A stretch of 38,637 bases of DNA from a virus. A program made the position numbers and the translations under genes. The DNA is taken from positions 1 to 38,637 of the IMG/VR virus record IMGVR_UViG_3300025073_000105; one strand, written 5' to 3'. This document shows, in pieces, positions 5,092 to 13,800 of the stretch (positions are counted from its first letter, which is position 1; each line of letters begins with the position of its first letter). The notes under the pieces were generated by a model. It saw nothing but the letters and a program-made list of their open reading frames with translations. It ran no database searches and was not told the origin of the DNA.

Positions 5092-7077
5092 ATGAAGAAA
5101 GAACAAAAAATTACCAATAGAATAAAACCTCAAAGCGAAGCAAAGCAGGAGAAGGTTAAATTTGTGTATGATGAACTGAGAGACATGATTGATGTTTCTA
5201 CTGCTAAATACCCAGAGTTTAATGACAGAAGTCTCAAAGAGTTTTTAGATGACAGCCAAAAGCGTGCTAATTCCTATGTCCCTACTCGTGAAGACCAAGG
5301 CAAGGAAGATTGGCAGGCTAATTTCTTCTCTCCTACTACAAGAAACAAAGTAAAAGCTCTTATCGCTGGTATAGCCAAGAACCCACCAGAGATTGCAATG
5401 ACAGCTCGCAATGATAAAGACCAGATGTCTGTTCAGAGAGCTGAGGTAATGAAAACTGTTACTGAAGCTACATTCTTTGAAGGAGATAACAACCCAGAAA
5501 TTGAAATGTATTTTGATGGCTGGAATAATGCTATCAACGGAACGGTTGTCAAATACATGGGACACCTTAAGATTAAAGGTAAAGTAAAGGTAGTCACTGA
5601 CTATAATTACGAGACAGGAGAGGTAGAATTTGATGAAAGCGAAGAGGTAATCAGAGATGAGTGCCTTGATTTAGATATTTCGTTGACTAATTTCTTAATC
5701 AAAAATCCTTATATTAAAGATGTCCAAGATCAACCTCGTGTTGCTTGGGTTGAATATAAAACATTAGAAGAGATTGAATTTGAGTTCGGACAGTTTAAAG
5801 ACTTTAATTTAGTTCAAGACGGAACTCAAGAAATGGCCAAAGATTTACAAGACTCATTCTTCCTACAGAATTGGAAGGATCGTGTATCGGTTAATGGTTC
5901 AAAGACTTATGAGCTCGTAAGAATGTATGACAAGATTAATGACTTCTATCGCATTGTAATTAATGGAGTTTTAATCTTAGACACACCTTTATTGTGGGGC
6001 AGGAAGCGTAAGAAATATCCTTTTGCTAAGACGATTTGTGAATCTTTCGCTAATACTAAATTCTTTTGGGGAAATAATATCCCTAATATATTGATGGGTG
6101 AACAGGATGTAGAGAATGCTTTTGTGATGTCATTGACAGATAAGACATATCGCTCACTCGTTAAACCACTTATCATCGGTCAAGTAAACAAAGATGATTT
6201 TGATTTAGAAGACGAGAACGTCACACTTGACACTCGCATCTATGTAAATGATGTATCTCAAGTCACTCCATTGCCTTTTGAGGGTGTTACAAACTCAGAG
6301 ATAACAATGCTTAAGATTATCAAAGCAGGAATGGACCAGAGCACCACAGATTCAGTTCAGAATGGTACTGGCGGTTCAGGATCAACAGCACGTGAAATTG
6401 TTATCGCAAATGAGAGAGCTGAAGAGATTAAAGGTTTGTTCTTTACTTTCATGAAAGACTTGTGGATTCAGAAATACAGACTTAGATCCTTAGATGTCTT
6501 AATGACATATAGCACCTCGATGTTTATTGACGAGGTTGGAGAAGATGGCGAGAAGATAATGCACCCAATCTTAAGAACTTATAGTCTAGCTAATCAACAA
6601 CTATCTACTGGTCAGATGGGAACTAAACAGATTGAGGTTGTAAATGGACGTGAGAATCGTTCAAGACCATACGCCTTAGATGTAAGGGAAGCCGAGATGA
6701 GCTTGCAAGGTAAACCAACTGAGATCACACAGATTACAAATACATATTTAGATGATCACGATTATCCAGTTGTAGTTCAATCAGATTCAATGTACCAGAA
6801 GTCGAAAGCTTTAAAGATGGCAATGAACCAAGAGAAAATAAATGGTGTAGCTACATTATTCCCCGAAATATTTATGGCTAACAAAGAAGAGTTCTTTAAA
6901 AGCTTTATAGATGGGTACGGAGACAGTCCAGACAAATACTTAGAGAACATGCAGAATATGCCACAACCTCAAGTTCCAGGTATGCCAGGAGCTCCAGGTG
7001 AACAAGGTCAAGAAGCTGTTAATCCAATGATGGCAGCGGCAGGACAACAAATGCCAGCCTTACCTCAATTAGCTTAA
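5092..7077 (+). CDS. Portal protein
   Basis: 661 aa, the large portal size class typical of podoviruses. It lies between terminase and scaffold genes. Recognisable portal traits are an N-terminal alpha/beta domain, a central segment (about 300-400: YPFAKTICESFANTKFFWGNNIPNILMGEQD, residues split here only for reference) with the ENAFVMSLTDKTYRS helix, and a GGSGSTAREIVIANERAEEI helix followed by FMKDLWIQKYRLR (the stem/clip region). The C-terminus (about 620-661) is Pro/Gln/Gly/Met-rich and disordered. It forms the dodecameric DNA gate at one capsid vertex and binds terminase and the neck adaptor. The stop is coupled to the next gene by TAA-T-ATG. Confidence 0.8.
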   Translation: MKKEQKITNRIKPQSEAKQEKVKFVYDELRDMIDVSTAKYPEFNDRSLKEFLDDSQKRANSYVPTREDQGKEDWQANFFSPTTRNKVKALIAGIAKNPPEIAMTARNDKDQMSVQRAEVMKTVTEATFFEGDNNPEIEMYFDGWNNAINGTVVKYMGHLKIKGKVKVVTDYNYETGEVEFDESEEVIRDECLDLDISLTNFLIKNPYIKDVQDQPRVAWVEYKTLEEIEFEFGQFKDFNLVQDGTQEMAKDLQDSFFLQNWKDRVSVNGSKTYELVRMYDKINDFYRIVINGVLILDTPLLWGRKRKKYPFAKTICESFANTKFFWGNNIPNILMGEQDVENAFVMSLTDKTYRSLVKPLIIGQVNKDDFDLEDENVTLDTRIYVNDVSQVTPLPFEGVTNSEITMLKIIKAGMDQSTTDSVQNGTGGSGSTAREIVIANERAEEIKGLFFTFMKDLWIQKYRLRSLDVLMTYSTSMFIDEVGEDGEKIMHPILRTYSLANQQLSTGQMGTKQIEVVNGRENRSRPYALDVREAEMSLQGKPTEITQITNTYLDDHDYPVVVQSDSMYQKSKALKMAMNQEKINGVATLFPEIFMANKEEFFKSFIDGYGDSPDKYLENMQNMPQPQVPGMPGAPGEQGQEAVNPMMAAAGQQMPALPQLA

Positions 7078-7078
7078 T

Positions 7079-7303
7079 ATGATTAATGAAAAAGAACTAC
7101 AAGACTGGCTCAAATCTCTAGCAGCTGAGAACAGTCAATATAAAGCTTGGTACACACTTCGTAAGAAGACAATCCAAGACGCTATGGCCAATGGGTTGGA
7201 GCAAAAAGATTATTGGAAATTTATCGGCAGGCTGGAAGAGCTCAAACATCTTAATCAAACAGCATCAGATTTATTAAAAAGTGAAAAACCTAAAAAGAAA
7301 TAA
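7079..7303 (+). CDS. 74-aa hypothetical helical protein
   Basis: Starts one base after the portal stop. Predominantly helical, charged, with an aromatic centre (QYKAWYTLRKKTIQDAMANG) and a Lys-rich end. Small proteins of this type often follow the portal gene in podovirus-like phages, but I cannot name a function. Coupled downstream by TAA-T-ATG to the zinc-finger-like gene. Confidence 0.65.
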   Translation: MINEKELQDWLKSLAAENSQYKAWYTLRKKTIQDAMANGLEQKDYWKFIGRLEELKHLNQTASDLLKSEKPKKK

Positions 7304-7304
7304 T

Positions 7305-7526
7305 ATGGGAAAAAAACTTACAGCAGAACAAAAGAAGAAAGTAGCAATCATGCAAAAGATGATAAAACCTTCTTTGTATGACAACAAACCAGATAATGTA
7401 AATTGTAAAAAACATGGAGAAACTCCATCAATGGTCTATAAGGTCTTTGATGTCGAGAAAATAAAAGTCTGCTTCATGTGTTATGCTGAGAAACAAACTC
7501 AGGGATTAAAAAACTTTATAAAATAG
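7305..7526 (+). CDS. 73-aa putative zinc-binding protein
   Basis: The start is set at ATG 7305 by the TAA-T-ATG junction; the longer GTG-initiated frame is rejected. C34-x2-H37 and C56-x2-C59 could bind one zinc ion. The N-terminus is Lys-rich (MGKKLTAEQKKKVAIMQKM). It looks like a small nucleic-acid or protein-binding zinc finger. It is one of at least six small Cys-rich proteins in this genome. Confidence 0.65.
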   Translation: MGKKLTAEQKKKVAIMQKMIKPSLYDNKPDNVNCKKHGETPSMVYKVFDVEKIKVCFMCYAEKQTQGLKNFIK

Positions 7527-7527
7527 T

Positions 7528-7641
7528 ATGAAAGAATCAAAGAAAATGGAAAAGATGGAGAAAAAGATGAAGGGATATGATATGCCTTTCAAGAAAAGTG
7601 CAATGAAGAAAACAAAAGCTAAAGCAGCTAAAAGAAAATAG
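7528..7641 (+). CDS. 37-aa very basic peptide
   Basis: ATG at 7528 follows TAG-T. The product (MKESKKMEKMEKKMKGYDMP...) has about 16 Lys/Arg and seven Met in 37 residues. It is arginine/lysine-tailed and probably binds DNA or RNA, or is virion-packaged. The intact coupling to its neighbour and lack of alternatives make translation plausible. Confidence 0.55.
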   Translation: MKESKKMEKMEKKMKGYDMPFKKSAMKKTKAKAAKRK

Positions 7642-7787
7642 GTTCACCTTTGGTGGCCCTACCCACCTTGATCAAATAGTGATTGTCCCCATAGTCATTA
7701 AATGTTCAAGGGTTGTGGGTTCATCAAATATTAATTCAAATCATAAGCTGGGAGAACGAACCCAGTTGAAATAAGCGTTTTAAAATT
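7642..7787 (+). other. Intergenic region with hairpins before the capsid block
   Basis: 146 nt without a gene. AGCTGGG/CCCAGTT (7746-7752/7761-7767, 7 bp with one G-U, 8-nt loop AGAACGAA) lies 20 nt before the scaffold ATG. A GGTGG/CCACC pair lies near the start. There is no promoter match and no U-tract, so a processing or translation-control role is more likely than termination. Confidence 0.4.
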
Positions 7788-8465
7788 ATGTTTGAAAAAA
7801 CAAAAGCAAGTACTGAAGCAAATTCAGTCGAGGATATTAAAAAAGACTTTAATTCAGAGGAAGACACCTCATCTGCCGCTGGTCCGACAGAAGAAAACGA
7901 ATCTGGTAACGAGGGAGACACCTCTACAAACGAAGCTGAAGAAGCTGAAAGCCAGAAAGAAGAGAAAGTAACTCTTTCAAAATCTGAATACGAACAGATG
8001 GTCTCGGATCGTGATAACTACAAACAAGGTATGTTGTCCGCCAAGGCAGCGAAACGTTCTCTAGTCGAGCCTAAAGCTGAAGAAGCTGAGCAGGTTGACG
8101 TGAATGAGGAAATTGTGGTTGGTGTTTTATCTAAACAGACTGAAAAATCTGCTTTAAAGAACACAATCAACCCAAAACATGCTGATTATATTCAAGAATT
8201 AATTGATGACAATCAGTATAACGAAATTATTGGTTATTTACCTAGGAATGTTGATAAAACTTCTTACGAATCTATAGTTAAGGGATTAAAGCTAGCAACT
8301 AAACTATGGAAAGAAGAAAGAGGAATTGTTGATAAACCAGTTAAAAAACAGGTAGATTTACATACATCTAAAGCCGTTGCTTCAAGTTCTGGAAACGTAG
8401 AGGTTAAAAAACCTCAAGGTAGAAAGATTTTGAAGACTGGCCGTGGTGCAGGTACTTGGTATTAA
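7788..8465 (+). CDS. Capsid scaffolding protein (putative)
   Basis: 225 aa located between portal and capsid genes. Residues 1-85 are very acidic and low complexity (Glu/Ser/Thr/Ala), followed by a short coiled coil (about 65-80). The C-terminal part is basic (KKPQGRKILKTGRGAGTW), where scaffolds usually contact the coat protein. This composition and location are typical of scaffolding proteins that direct procapsid assembly and leave before packaging. There is no protease motif. Confidence 0.65.
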   Translation: MFEKTKASTEANSVEDIKKDFNSEEDTSSAAGPTEENESGNEGDTSTNEAEEAESQKEEKVTLSKSEYEQMVSDRDNYKQGMLSAKAAKRSLVEPKAEEAEQVDVNEEIVVGVLSKQTEKSALKNTINPKHADYIQELIDDNQYNEIIGYLPRNVDKTSYESIVKGLKLATKLWKEERGIVDKPVKKQVDLHTSKAVASSSGNVEVKKPQGRKILKTGRGAGTWY

Positions 8466-8484
8466 TTTAAAATAATAAAAATTT

Positions 8485-8895
8485 ATGTCATTCGTTCCAG
8501 TTCGAGATTTCGAAGGCAAAAATATGGAACTTCTAATGGGCGGTTCTTCCGCTTTAGTCAAAGGAGCACTTGCAAAGATGACTTCAGGTTATCTACAGAT
8601 TGCAGCTGCTGGCGACAACGAAGTCGAGTATATGTCTAACGAAACAAAATCAAATTCAGTAGCAGGTGCAGCAAGTGCAAATGTGTTGCCAATTAGTGGT
8701 GATATGCAATTTGAAGCTCTTTGTTCTACAACTCCAGTACAAGCAACTCATGTTGGTAACGACTATGACCTTGCAACTGATGCTAACGATGTTGATTTGG
8801 GTGCTACAACAGACAAAGTATTCCATATCGACTACATTAAAAGTGCAGCAGACAAAATCGTAGTTGGACGCTTTAATAAACCAGCAATCGCTTAA
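8485..8895 (+). CDS. Capsid decoration/stabilisation protein (putative)
   Basis: 136 aa immediately upstream of the major capsid gene. Small, beta-rich, Ala/Val-rich, with an N-terminal segment containing GSSALVKGALAKMTSGYLQ, like the DUF2190-type proteins that trimerise on phage capsids. It probably coats or cements the capsid surface. Assignment is from position, size and character only. Confidence 0.5.
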   Translation: MSFVPVRDFEGKNMELLMGGSSALVKGALAKMTSGYLQIAAAGDNEVEYMSNETKSNSVAGAASANVLPISGDMQFEALCSTTPVQATHVGNDYDLATDANDVDLGATTDKVFHIDYIKSAADKIVVGRFNKPAIA

Positions 8896-8910
8896 TATTA
8901 ATTTTATTAT

Positions 8911-9891
8911 ATGGCAATAATGACGACAGATTTCCCTGCATTGACAGATGATTTGCAGGAAATATTTAATGAGGTTGCAAAGAATAGTATTGCTGACTTA
9001 AAAGGTTATCAACTTTTTGAAGTTAAAGATACTGATCGTCGCACCTTTGATCACTTAATCCTACATGGTATTGGTGGTGCTCAGAAAGTAGCTCAAGGAG
9101 CTGATTTACCAGCTTTGAGTTTGGTAGAAGGTGATTCTATCACTTGGACACAAGGAAGATACGGTGCTTTGGTATCTGTTACTAAAGATATGCGTCTCTT
9201 TGATTTGTATGACCAGATTGAAAGTTTGGTTCGCTCAGTAACTGATGCTTCATTTAACGATATTGACCAAGCTATGGCTGATGTATTGTTATATGGCTTT
9301 TCATCTTCTAACTATACTGATGTTTATGGTCAATCTGTAAGTGCAGTTGGTCCAGATGGCTTAGCTGTCTTCTCCGCTTCTCATACAAACAACCTAAATG
9401 CAACAGTATTTAGTAATTTGATTGTTTACAATAGTATTACTAATCCAATTTTGAGTCGTGAAGCTATCGTAGCAGCTCGTGTTATGGGACGCATTCACAA
9501 AGATCCAGCTGGTAAATCTCGTCCAGTAAATTTAGATACATTGTACGTTGCTCCTTCTAAAGAAGATGAAGCATTGCGTATTATTGAATCTAGTCAAATC
9601 TCTGGTTCTGCTGAAAACGATATTAACCCATTGAAAGGCAAAATCAAAGTTGTTGCTTGGGAAAAACTTGAAACACGTTCAGATGGTACTGATACTTCTG
9701 CATACTGGTTCATGTGTGATTCTAAGAAAGTCAAAGAATCTGTTAAAGCTCTATTCCGTGAACGTCCTTCTTTGGATGCTCCAGAACAGGTTTATAAGAA
9801 CAAAAATTGGGACTACTCCATTGATTTTTACTACACATTAGGACGTGGTTACCCAGCTTACATTTTCGGTTCTAACGCTACATTAAGTTAA
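8911..9891 (+). CDS. Major capsid protein
   Basis: 326 aa, the expected size and place (after scaffold and decoration genes). It has the general HK97-fold rhythm: an N-terminal helix (LTDDLQEIFNEVAKNSIADL), an E-loop-like beta region (about 50-100), a long spine-type helix region (about 95-135: MRLFDLYDQIESLVRSVTDAS), and a C-terminal beta strand region (DYSIDFYYTLGRGYPAYIFG). Somewhat like Mu gpT-type coat proteins. It forms the icosahedral shell. The codons are noticeably regular (many GCT/GGT), consistent with high expression. Confidence 0.75.
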   Translation: MAIMTTDFPALTDDLQEIFNEVAKNSIADLKGYQLFEVKDTDRRTFDHLILHGIGGAQKVAQGADLPALSLVEGDSITWTQGRYGALVSVTKDMRLFDLYDQIESLVRSVTDASFNDIDQAMADVLLYGFSSSNYTDVYGQSVSAVGPDGLAVFSASHTNNLNATVFSNLIVYNSITNPILSREAIVAARVMGRIHKDPAGKSRPVNLDTLYVAPSKEDEALRIIESSQISGSAENDINPLKGKIKVVAWEKLETRSDGTDTSAYWFMCDSKKVKESVKALFRERPSLDAPEQVYKNKNWDYSIDFYYTLGRGYPAYIFGSNATLS

Positions 9892-9905
9892 TCTAATATA
9901 ATCTT

Positions 9906-10232
9906 ATGGGTGCACCTAATTGGGGTATGCTACTAGAACACGATCGCTGCAAAGCAATCGGAGTATCTTGGAGCGAAGAAGAATTAAACGCTATTTACAG
10001 TTTAAAAATTCCTGCTGAGTATGTACGAAACGGTATTCTAACATTAGAGGAATATACTTCAGAGAAATCTGAGGTAGAAAACTCCGATGTAAAGCCGTTG
10101 CGTTATATGAAGAAGGAAGAATTATTGGTGGTGGCTAAAACTCTTCAAATAGAGTGCACCCAAGAGGTTACTCGTTGGGATTTAATTCATCTTATTCAAA
10201 CTAAACAAGCTAAATTGGCTAAAGGGGAATAG
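9906..10232 (+). CDS. 108-aa protein with SAP/Rho-N-like C-terminal domain
   Basis: The N-terminal half (1-60) is undefined. Residues about 66-105 (MKKEELLVVAKTLQIECTQ...TRWDLIHLIQ) have the helix-extended-helix pattern of SAP/Rho-N-type domains often found in phage head-completion or capsid-adjacent proteins. Position right after the coat gene supports a head role. No SD; a 14-nt AT-rich gap precedes it. Confidence 0.5.
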   Translation: MGAPNWGMLLEHDRCKAIGVSWSEEELNAIYSLKIPAEYVRNGILTLEEYTSEKSEVENSDVKPLRYMKKEELLVVAKTLQIECTQEVTRWDLIHLIQTKQAKLAKGE

Positions 10233-10253
10233 CAGAGCTAGCTTCATAAAATT

Positions 10254-13133
10254 ATGTCTGTAAATTTTGGTGGTAAAAAAGTCACAGCTTTCCCTGGTAT
10301 TTATATCAAGGCGAAAGATATGATTTCAGATGCGGTTGTCGCATTTGATGTCGTAAACACAACCCCAGTCACAGCAACAGGAAAATATTTCTTGTATGTT
10401 GCTTCTGACGGTTCTCTACGTTTTAACAATGGTTCTACAATCACAACTATCGGAGCAGCTGGTTCAGTTTCCTCTGGTACTTGGGACGGAATCTATTCAG
10501 CAGATAAAACACTAACAATCGGTAGTGGTACACTTACCTTTGCTGGTAATGCCTCAGACGGTGTTAATGTATTTACAGTAACAAATATTGCAGGCTCAAC
10601 AGGTGCTGCAATTCAAATTACAAATGATACTACAAGCAACCCAGATATTAAAGGCACATCTGATACTTGGAAAGTTCTTGGTACTGGTGCAGCTACTTTC
10701 TTATCTGTAACATTAAGTGGTACAGCAGGATCAACAGTTCAAACAATTACCGCTGGTGATGTTGTTTATTCTGATGGTTCTCTAGCTATCACAGATGCTG
10801 ACGACGCTGCTTCCTTCTCTGTCACCAACAATTCTGCAACCACAGCCCCGATGGTTGTATTAGCAAGTTCTGGTGCTCATACAGGAAATACTACTAATGC
10901 TCTTGTAACTCTTACCTCTGGTGTGACTACAGGTACATTGTTGTATGCTCCAATGGCTGCTCTTACTACTGGTAAAGGTATTTCGTTGGTAGCAAACGCA
11001 GTGACTGATGGTTTGGTATTAAATATCACTTCATCTTCGACAGTTCATACTGCAACTGGTCGTTTGTTAAATGTAGCTTCAACAGCCGCAACAAACACAA
11101 GTGCTGTATTAAATGAATTTGCTACCGCAGCAAATGATGAAACTGTTCTTTTACGCTTAACCGCTTCTGATGTGCTTGCAGCTGGCAAGATGTTGCACTT
11201 TAGTGCTTCTTCATTGACAACTGGTACAGCTCTTGATATGGCTGCCTTGGATGCTTTGACAGATGGTTTTGGTGTAAATATCGGTTCAAGTTGTGTAACA
11301 ATGTCTTCAACTGGAAGACTATTAAATGTTGCTCATACTGGAAACGCTACAGTTTCAGGTATTATTGCAGAATTTGCTACAGCTGCCGCTGATGAAACAA
11401 TCTTGATGCGTTTAACAGCTTCTGCTGCCTTAACTGGTGTTGGTGCTGTTTTAGACGTTAAAGGTGTTGGTATCACAACTGGTAACGGTATCAAGATGAT
11501 AAATCTTGATGCTCTTACTTCTGGTTTAGGTCTAGCTATCGCTTCTTCTGCTACAGCTATCACTGGTGCTGGTCGTTTACTTTCTGTTGATCACACTGGT
11601 ACAACAAGTTCTACTGGTACTATCGTTGAATTTAAGACTGCCGCTACCGATGCTGTTAACGTAACAACTTTGCTTAAATTGACAGCTGCCGCTTTGGTTA
11701 CTGGTGTTGTTCTTGATGTTTCAAGTACTACAGGTATGACTACAGGTAGTTTGGTGCGTGTTGCTTCTTCTTCTGCTGGTGCTTACGCTACTAACGGTGC
11801 AATCTCATTTACTTCTACTGGTAACTTTACAAGTACCTCTGCTGTAAATGGTGGTTTTGTTGAAGTAAAAGCTAATTCAACAACTGCTGGTACTATCTTT
11901 AACTTGGTTGGCTCTGGTCTTACAACTGGTATTGGCATGCAACTTTCAAACGGTACTTCTGCAATGACAAGTGGTTCATTACTACGTGTTACAACAAGCG
12001 GTACTGGAATTATTGCAACTAATGGAATCGTTTCTATTACTCATGCTGGTATTTACACTTCAACAGCAAACGCTGGTGTTCTTGATGTAAGAGCTTCAGC
12101 TGTGGTTGGTGATGGCACTGTGGTAAACTTTATGAGTACCGCAGCTTCTCAGCTAACTTCTACTGTTTTAAATGTAGAAAACTCTGGTTTCACTACTGGA
12201 TATACTGGTTCAATGTTGCGTATTAAATCACCTACTACTACTGGTGCTTGTAAAGTCGTTGACTTGATTGCAGATGGTATTACTTCTGGTGGTGTCGCAA
12301 TGAACATCTCAGTAGCCGCTCTTACAACTGGTGATGGTTTGGTAATTACTAACGGAACAGCCGCTACAACTACTGGCTCATTATTGAAAGTAACCGCTGG
12401 TGGTACTGGTGCAGTTTCTTCTGATGGTTTAGTTTCATTCCAACATTCTGGAGTTTATACCTCTACTACTGTCGGTTTTGTAAATGTTAGTGCTTCTGCC
12501 ACAACTGGCGGTACAGTAATGACAGTTACAGGTGCTGCAGTGACTGATGGTACAGGTTTCCAAATCAGCAACGCTTCTATTACATCTGGTAAACACTTTA
12601 ATGTTTTAGGTGCAGCTGGTGCGTCAATGTTCTCTATCTCAGTTAGTGGTGCAACAGTAATTGCTGGTGTCGCTCTTGGTACTGCCGCTTTGACAGTATC
12701 TGCTGGTGATTTGGTTTTATCTTCTGGTAAAATCACAGTTGTTGGAGGTATCTTATCCTCTGCTCCTACTGGTTCAGGTATCGGTTACGCAACTGGTGCT
12801 GGTTCAACTGTTACTCAACTTACTAATAGATCCACTGGTGTTACAATTAACACTCTTTGTGGAAAAATTCAGACTGATACAACTTCTTTGGCAGCTGGTG
12901 CAAGTGCCGAGTTTACAGTTACTAACTCAACCGTCGCTATTGGTGACGTTGTGGTAGTTTCTCAACGCTCTGGTTCTTCTAACGTTGCTGGTGTAGCTGG
13001 TGTTACTGTAGTTGAAGTTGTAACTGTAGCCGCTGGTTCATTTATCGTTTCGGTAAATAATCAATCTACTACTACAGCTGAAACTGGTGCAATCGTTATC
13101 AACTTTGCTGTGATTAAAGCAGTTACTGCATAG
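10254..13133 (+). CDS. 959-aa repetitive beta-strand fibre/appendage protein
   Basis: Dominated by Thr/Ser/Gly/Ala with strand-turn repeats (TTGxGL..., TGSLLxVT). At least three long repeats of about 85 residues carry TGRLLNV / EFATAAxDETxLxRLTAS near residues 268, 353 and 440. Shorter TTG units continue to about 820. It resembles phage and bacterial beta-strand-repeat adhesins that fold as elongated trimeric fibres. The C-terminal part (about 860-959) is a compact beta domain. Probably receptor-binding or capsid surface fibre. DNA repeats make recombination or phase variation of length plausible. Confidence 0.65.
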   Translation: MSVNFGGKKVTAFPGIYIKAKDMISDAVVAFDVVNTTPVTATGKYFLYVASDGSLRFNNGSTITTIGAAGSVSSGTWDGIYSADKTLTIGSGTLTFAGNASDGVNVFTVTNIAGSTGAAIQITNDTTSNPDIKGTSDTWKVLGTGAATFLSVTLSGTAGSTVQTITAGDVVYSDGSLAITDADDAASFSVTNNSATTAPMVVLASSGAHTGNTTNALVTLTSGVTTGTLLYAPMAALTTGKGISLVANAVTDGLVLNITSSSTVHTATGRLLNVASTAATNTSAVLNEFATAANDETVLLRLTASDVLAAGKMLHFSASSLTTGTALDMAALDALTDGFGVNIGSSCVTMSSTGRLLNVAHTGNATVSGIIAEFATAAADETILMRLTASAALTGVGAVLDVKGVGITTGNGIKMINLDALTSGLGLAIASSATAITGAGRLLSVDHTGTTSSTGTIVEFKTAATDAVNVTTLLKLTAAALVTGVVLDVSSTTGMTTGSLVRVASSSAGAYATNGAISFTSTGNFTSTSAVNGGFVEVKANSTTAGTIFNLVGSGLTTGIGMQLSNGTSAMTSGSLLRVTTSGTGIIATNGIVSITHAGIYTSTANAGVLDVRASAVVGDGTVVNFMSTAASQLTSTVLNVENSGFTTGYTGSMLRIKSPTTTGACKVVDLIADGITSGGVAMNISVAALTTGDGLVITNGTAATTTGSLLKVTAGGTGAVSSDGLVSFQHSGVYTSTTVGFVNVSASATTGGTVMTVTGAAVTDGTGFQISNASITSGKHFNVLGAAGASMFSISVSGATVIAGVALGTAALTVSAGDLVLSSGKITVVGGILSSAPTGSGIGYATGAGSTVTQLTNRSTGVTINTLCGKIQTDTTSLAAGASAEFTVTNSTVAIGDVVVVSQRSGSSNVAGVAGVTVVEVVTVAAGSFIVSVNNQSTTTAETGAIVINFAVIKAVTA

Positions 13134-13144
13134 TCTTTATTTAA

Positions 13145-13199
13145 GTCTTTTGCCCGCCCCTCTGTTGCTCACGCTACACAGGGGTTTGGGACAAAAGAC
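13145..13199 (+). other. Long stem-loop between fibre genes
   Basis: GTCTTTTG (13145-13152) pairs perfectly with CAAAAGAC (13192-13199). Inside, CCC/GGG, CCCCT/AGGGG and TGT/ACA (13153-13165/13176-13190) extend the stem to about 19 bp with small interruptions. There is no U-tract after it, so it is not a standard terminator. It may be an RNA-processing or stability element that changes the stoichiometry of the flanking virion genes. Confidence 0.6.
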
Positions 13200-13212
13200 A
13201 TAACTTATATTT

Positions 13213-13794
13213 ATGTCACGTCATACAAATCTCTCTAATTTTGAGCCTTTGGTTCGTTTAGTAACAACTTCTGGCACTCCAGTTCGTCTTTCTCCTTATC
13301 AAGTAGCTTCAACAATCGCTTTCAACAACAATTCTAGTACAGGTTTAGCTGATACAATTACAGATAGTGCTAATGGCTTCGAAACCGCTGGTTTTGCTGT
13401 TGGTGATGTTATTTTGGTCGCAGGAACAGCAAATAACAACACAACAACAGGTCTTAATCTAAAAATAGCTTCTTTAACATCAGGAACAATTACACTAGAA
13501 AAAATTGGTGTTTTGACTACTGAAGCTGCTGGCTCTTCTATAACTTTAGAAACATTACACGGTTATAAAATTGAAGATGGTGTAAAAGTTACTATTCGCT
13601 CTCGTGCAACTAATACTGGTGTTATTTGTCTTGCTCCAACTTCTGCTCGTGCAGTAAATACTGTTAGTGGGTATAAAAGACACTCTCGCTTTGAAGCCAA
13701 CCAGTCGATTGGAACTCAAGTTAAAAATCTGAAAGAATTATGGATTGATTCCACAGTATCTGGTGAAGGTGTGGAAATTTTATTAGATAAATAA
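13213..13794 (+). CDS. 193-aa beta-rich structural protein
   Basis: Composition like the surrounding fibre proteins (Thr/Ser/Gly, short strands). It has GYKIEDGVKVTIRSRATNTG and a C-terminal SGEGVEILLDK that suggest a compact beta-sandwich. Probably a small virion attachment or head-fibre protein. Flanked by the long stem-loop and a 677-aa fibre gene. No known domain recognised. Confidence 0.55.
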   Translation: MSRHTNLSNFEPLVRLVTTSGTPVRLSPYQVASTIAFNNNSSTGLADTITDSANGFETAGFAVGDVILVAGTANNNTTTGLNLKIASLTSGTITLEKIGVLTTEAAGSSITLETLHGYKIEDGVKVTIRSRATNTGVICLAPTSARAVNTVSGYKRHSRFEANQSIGTQVKNLKELWIDSTVSGEGVEILLDK

Positions 13795-13800
13795 AAATAT

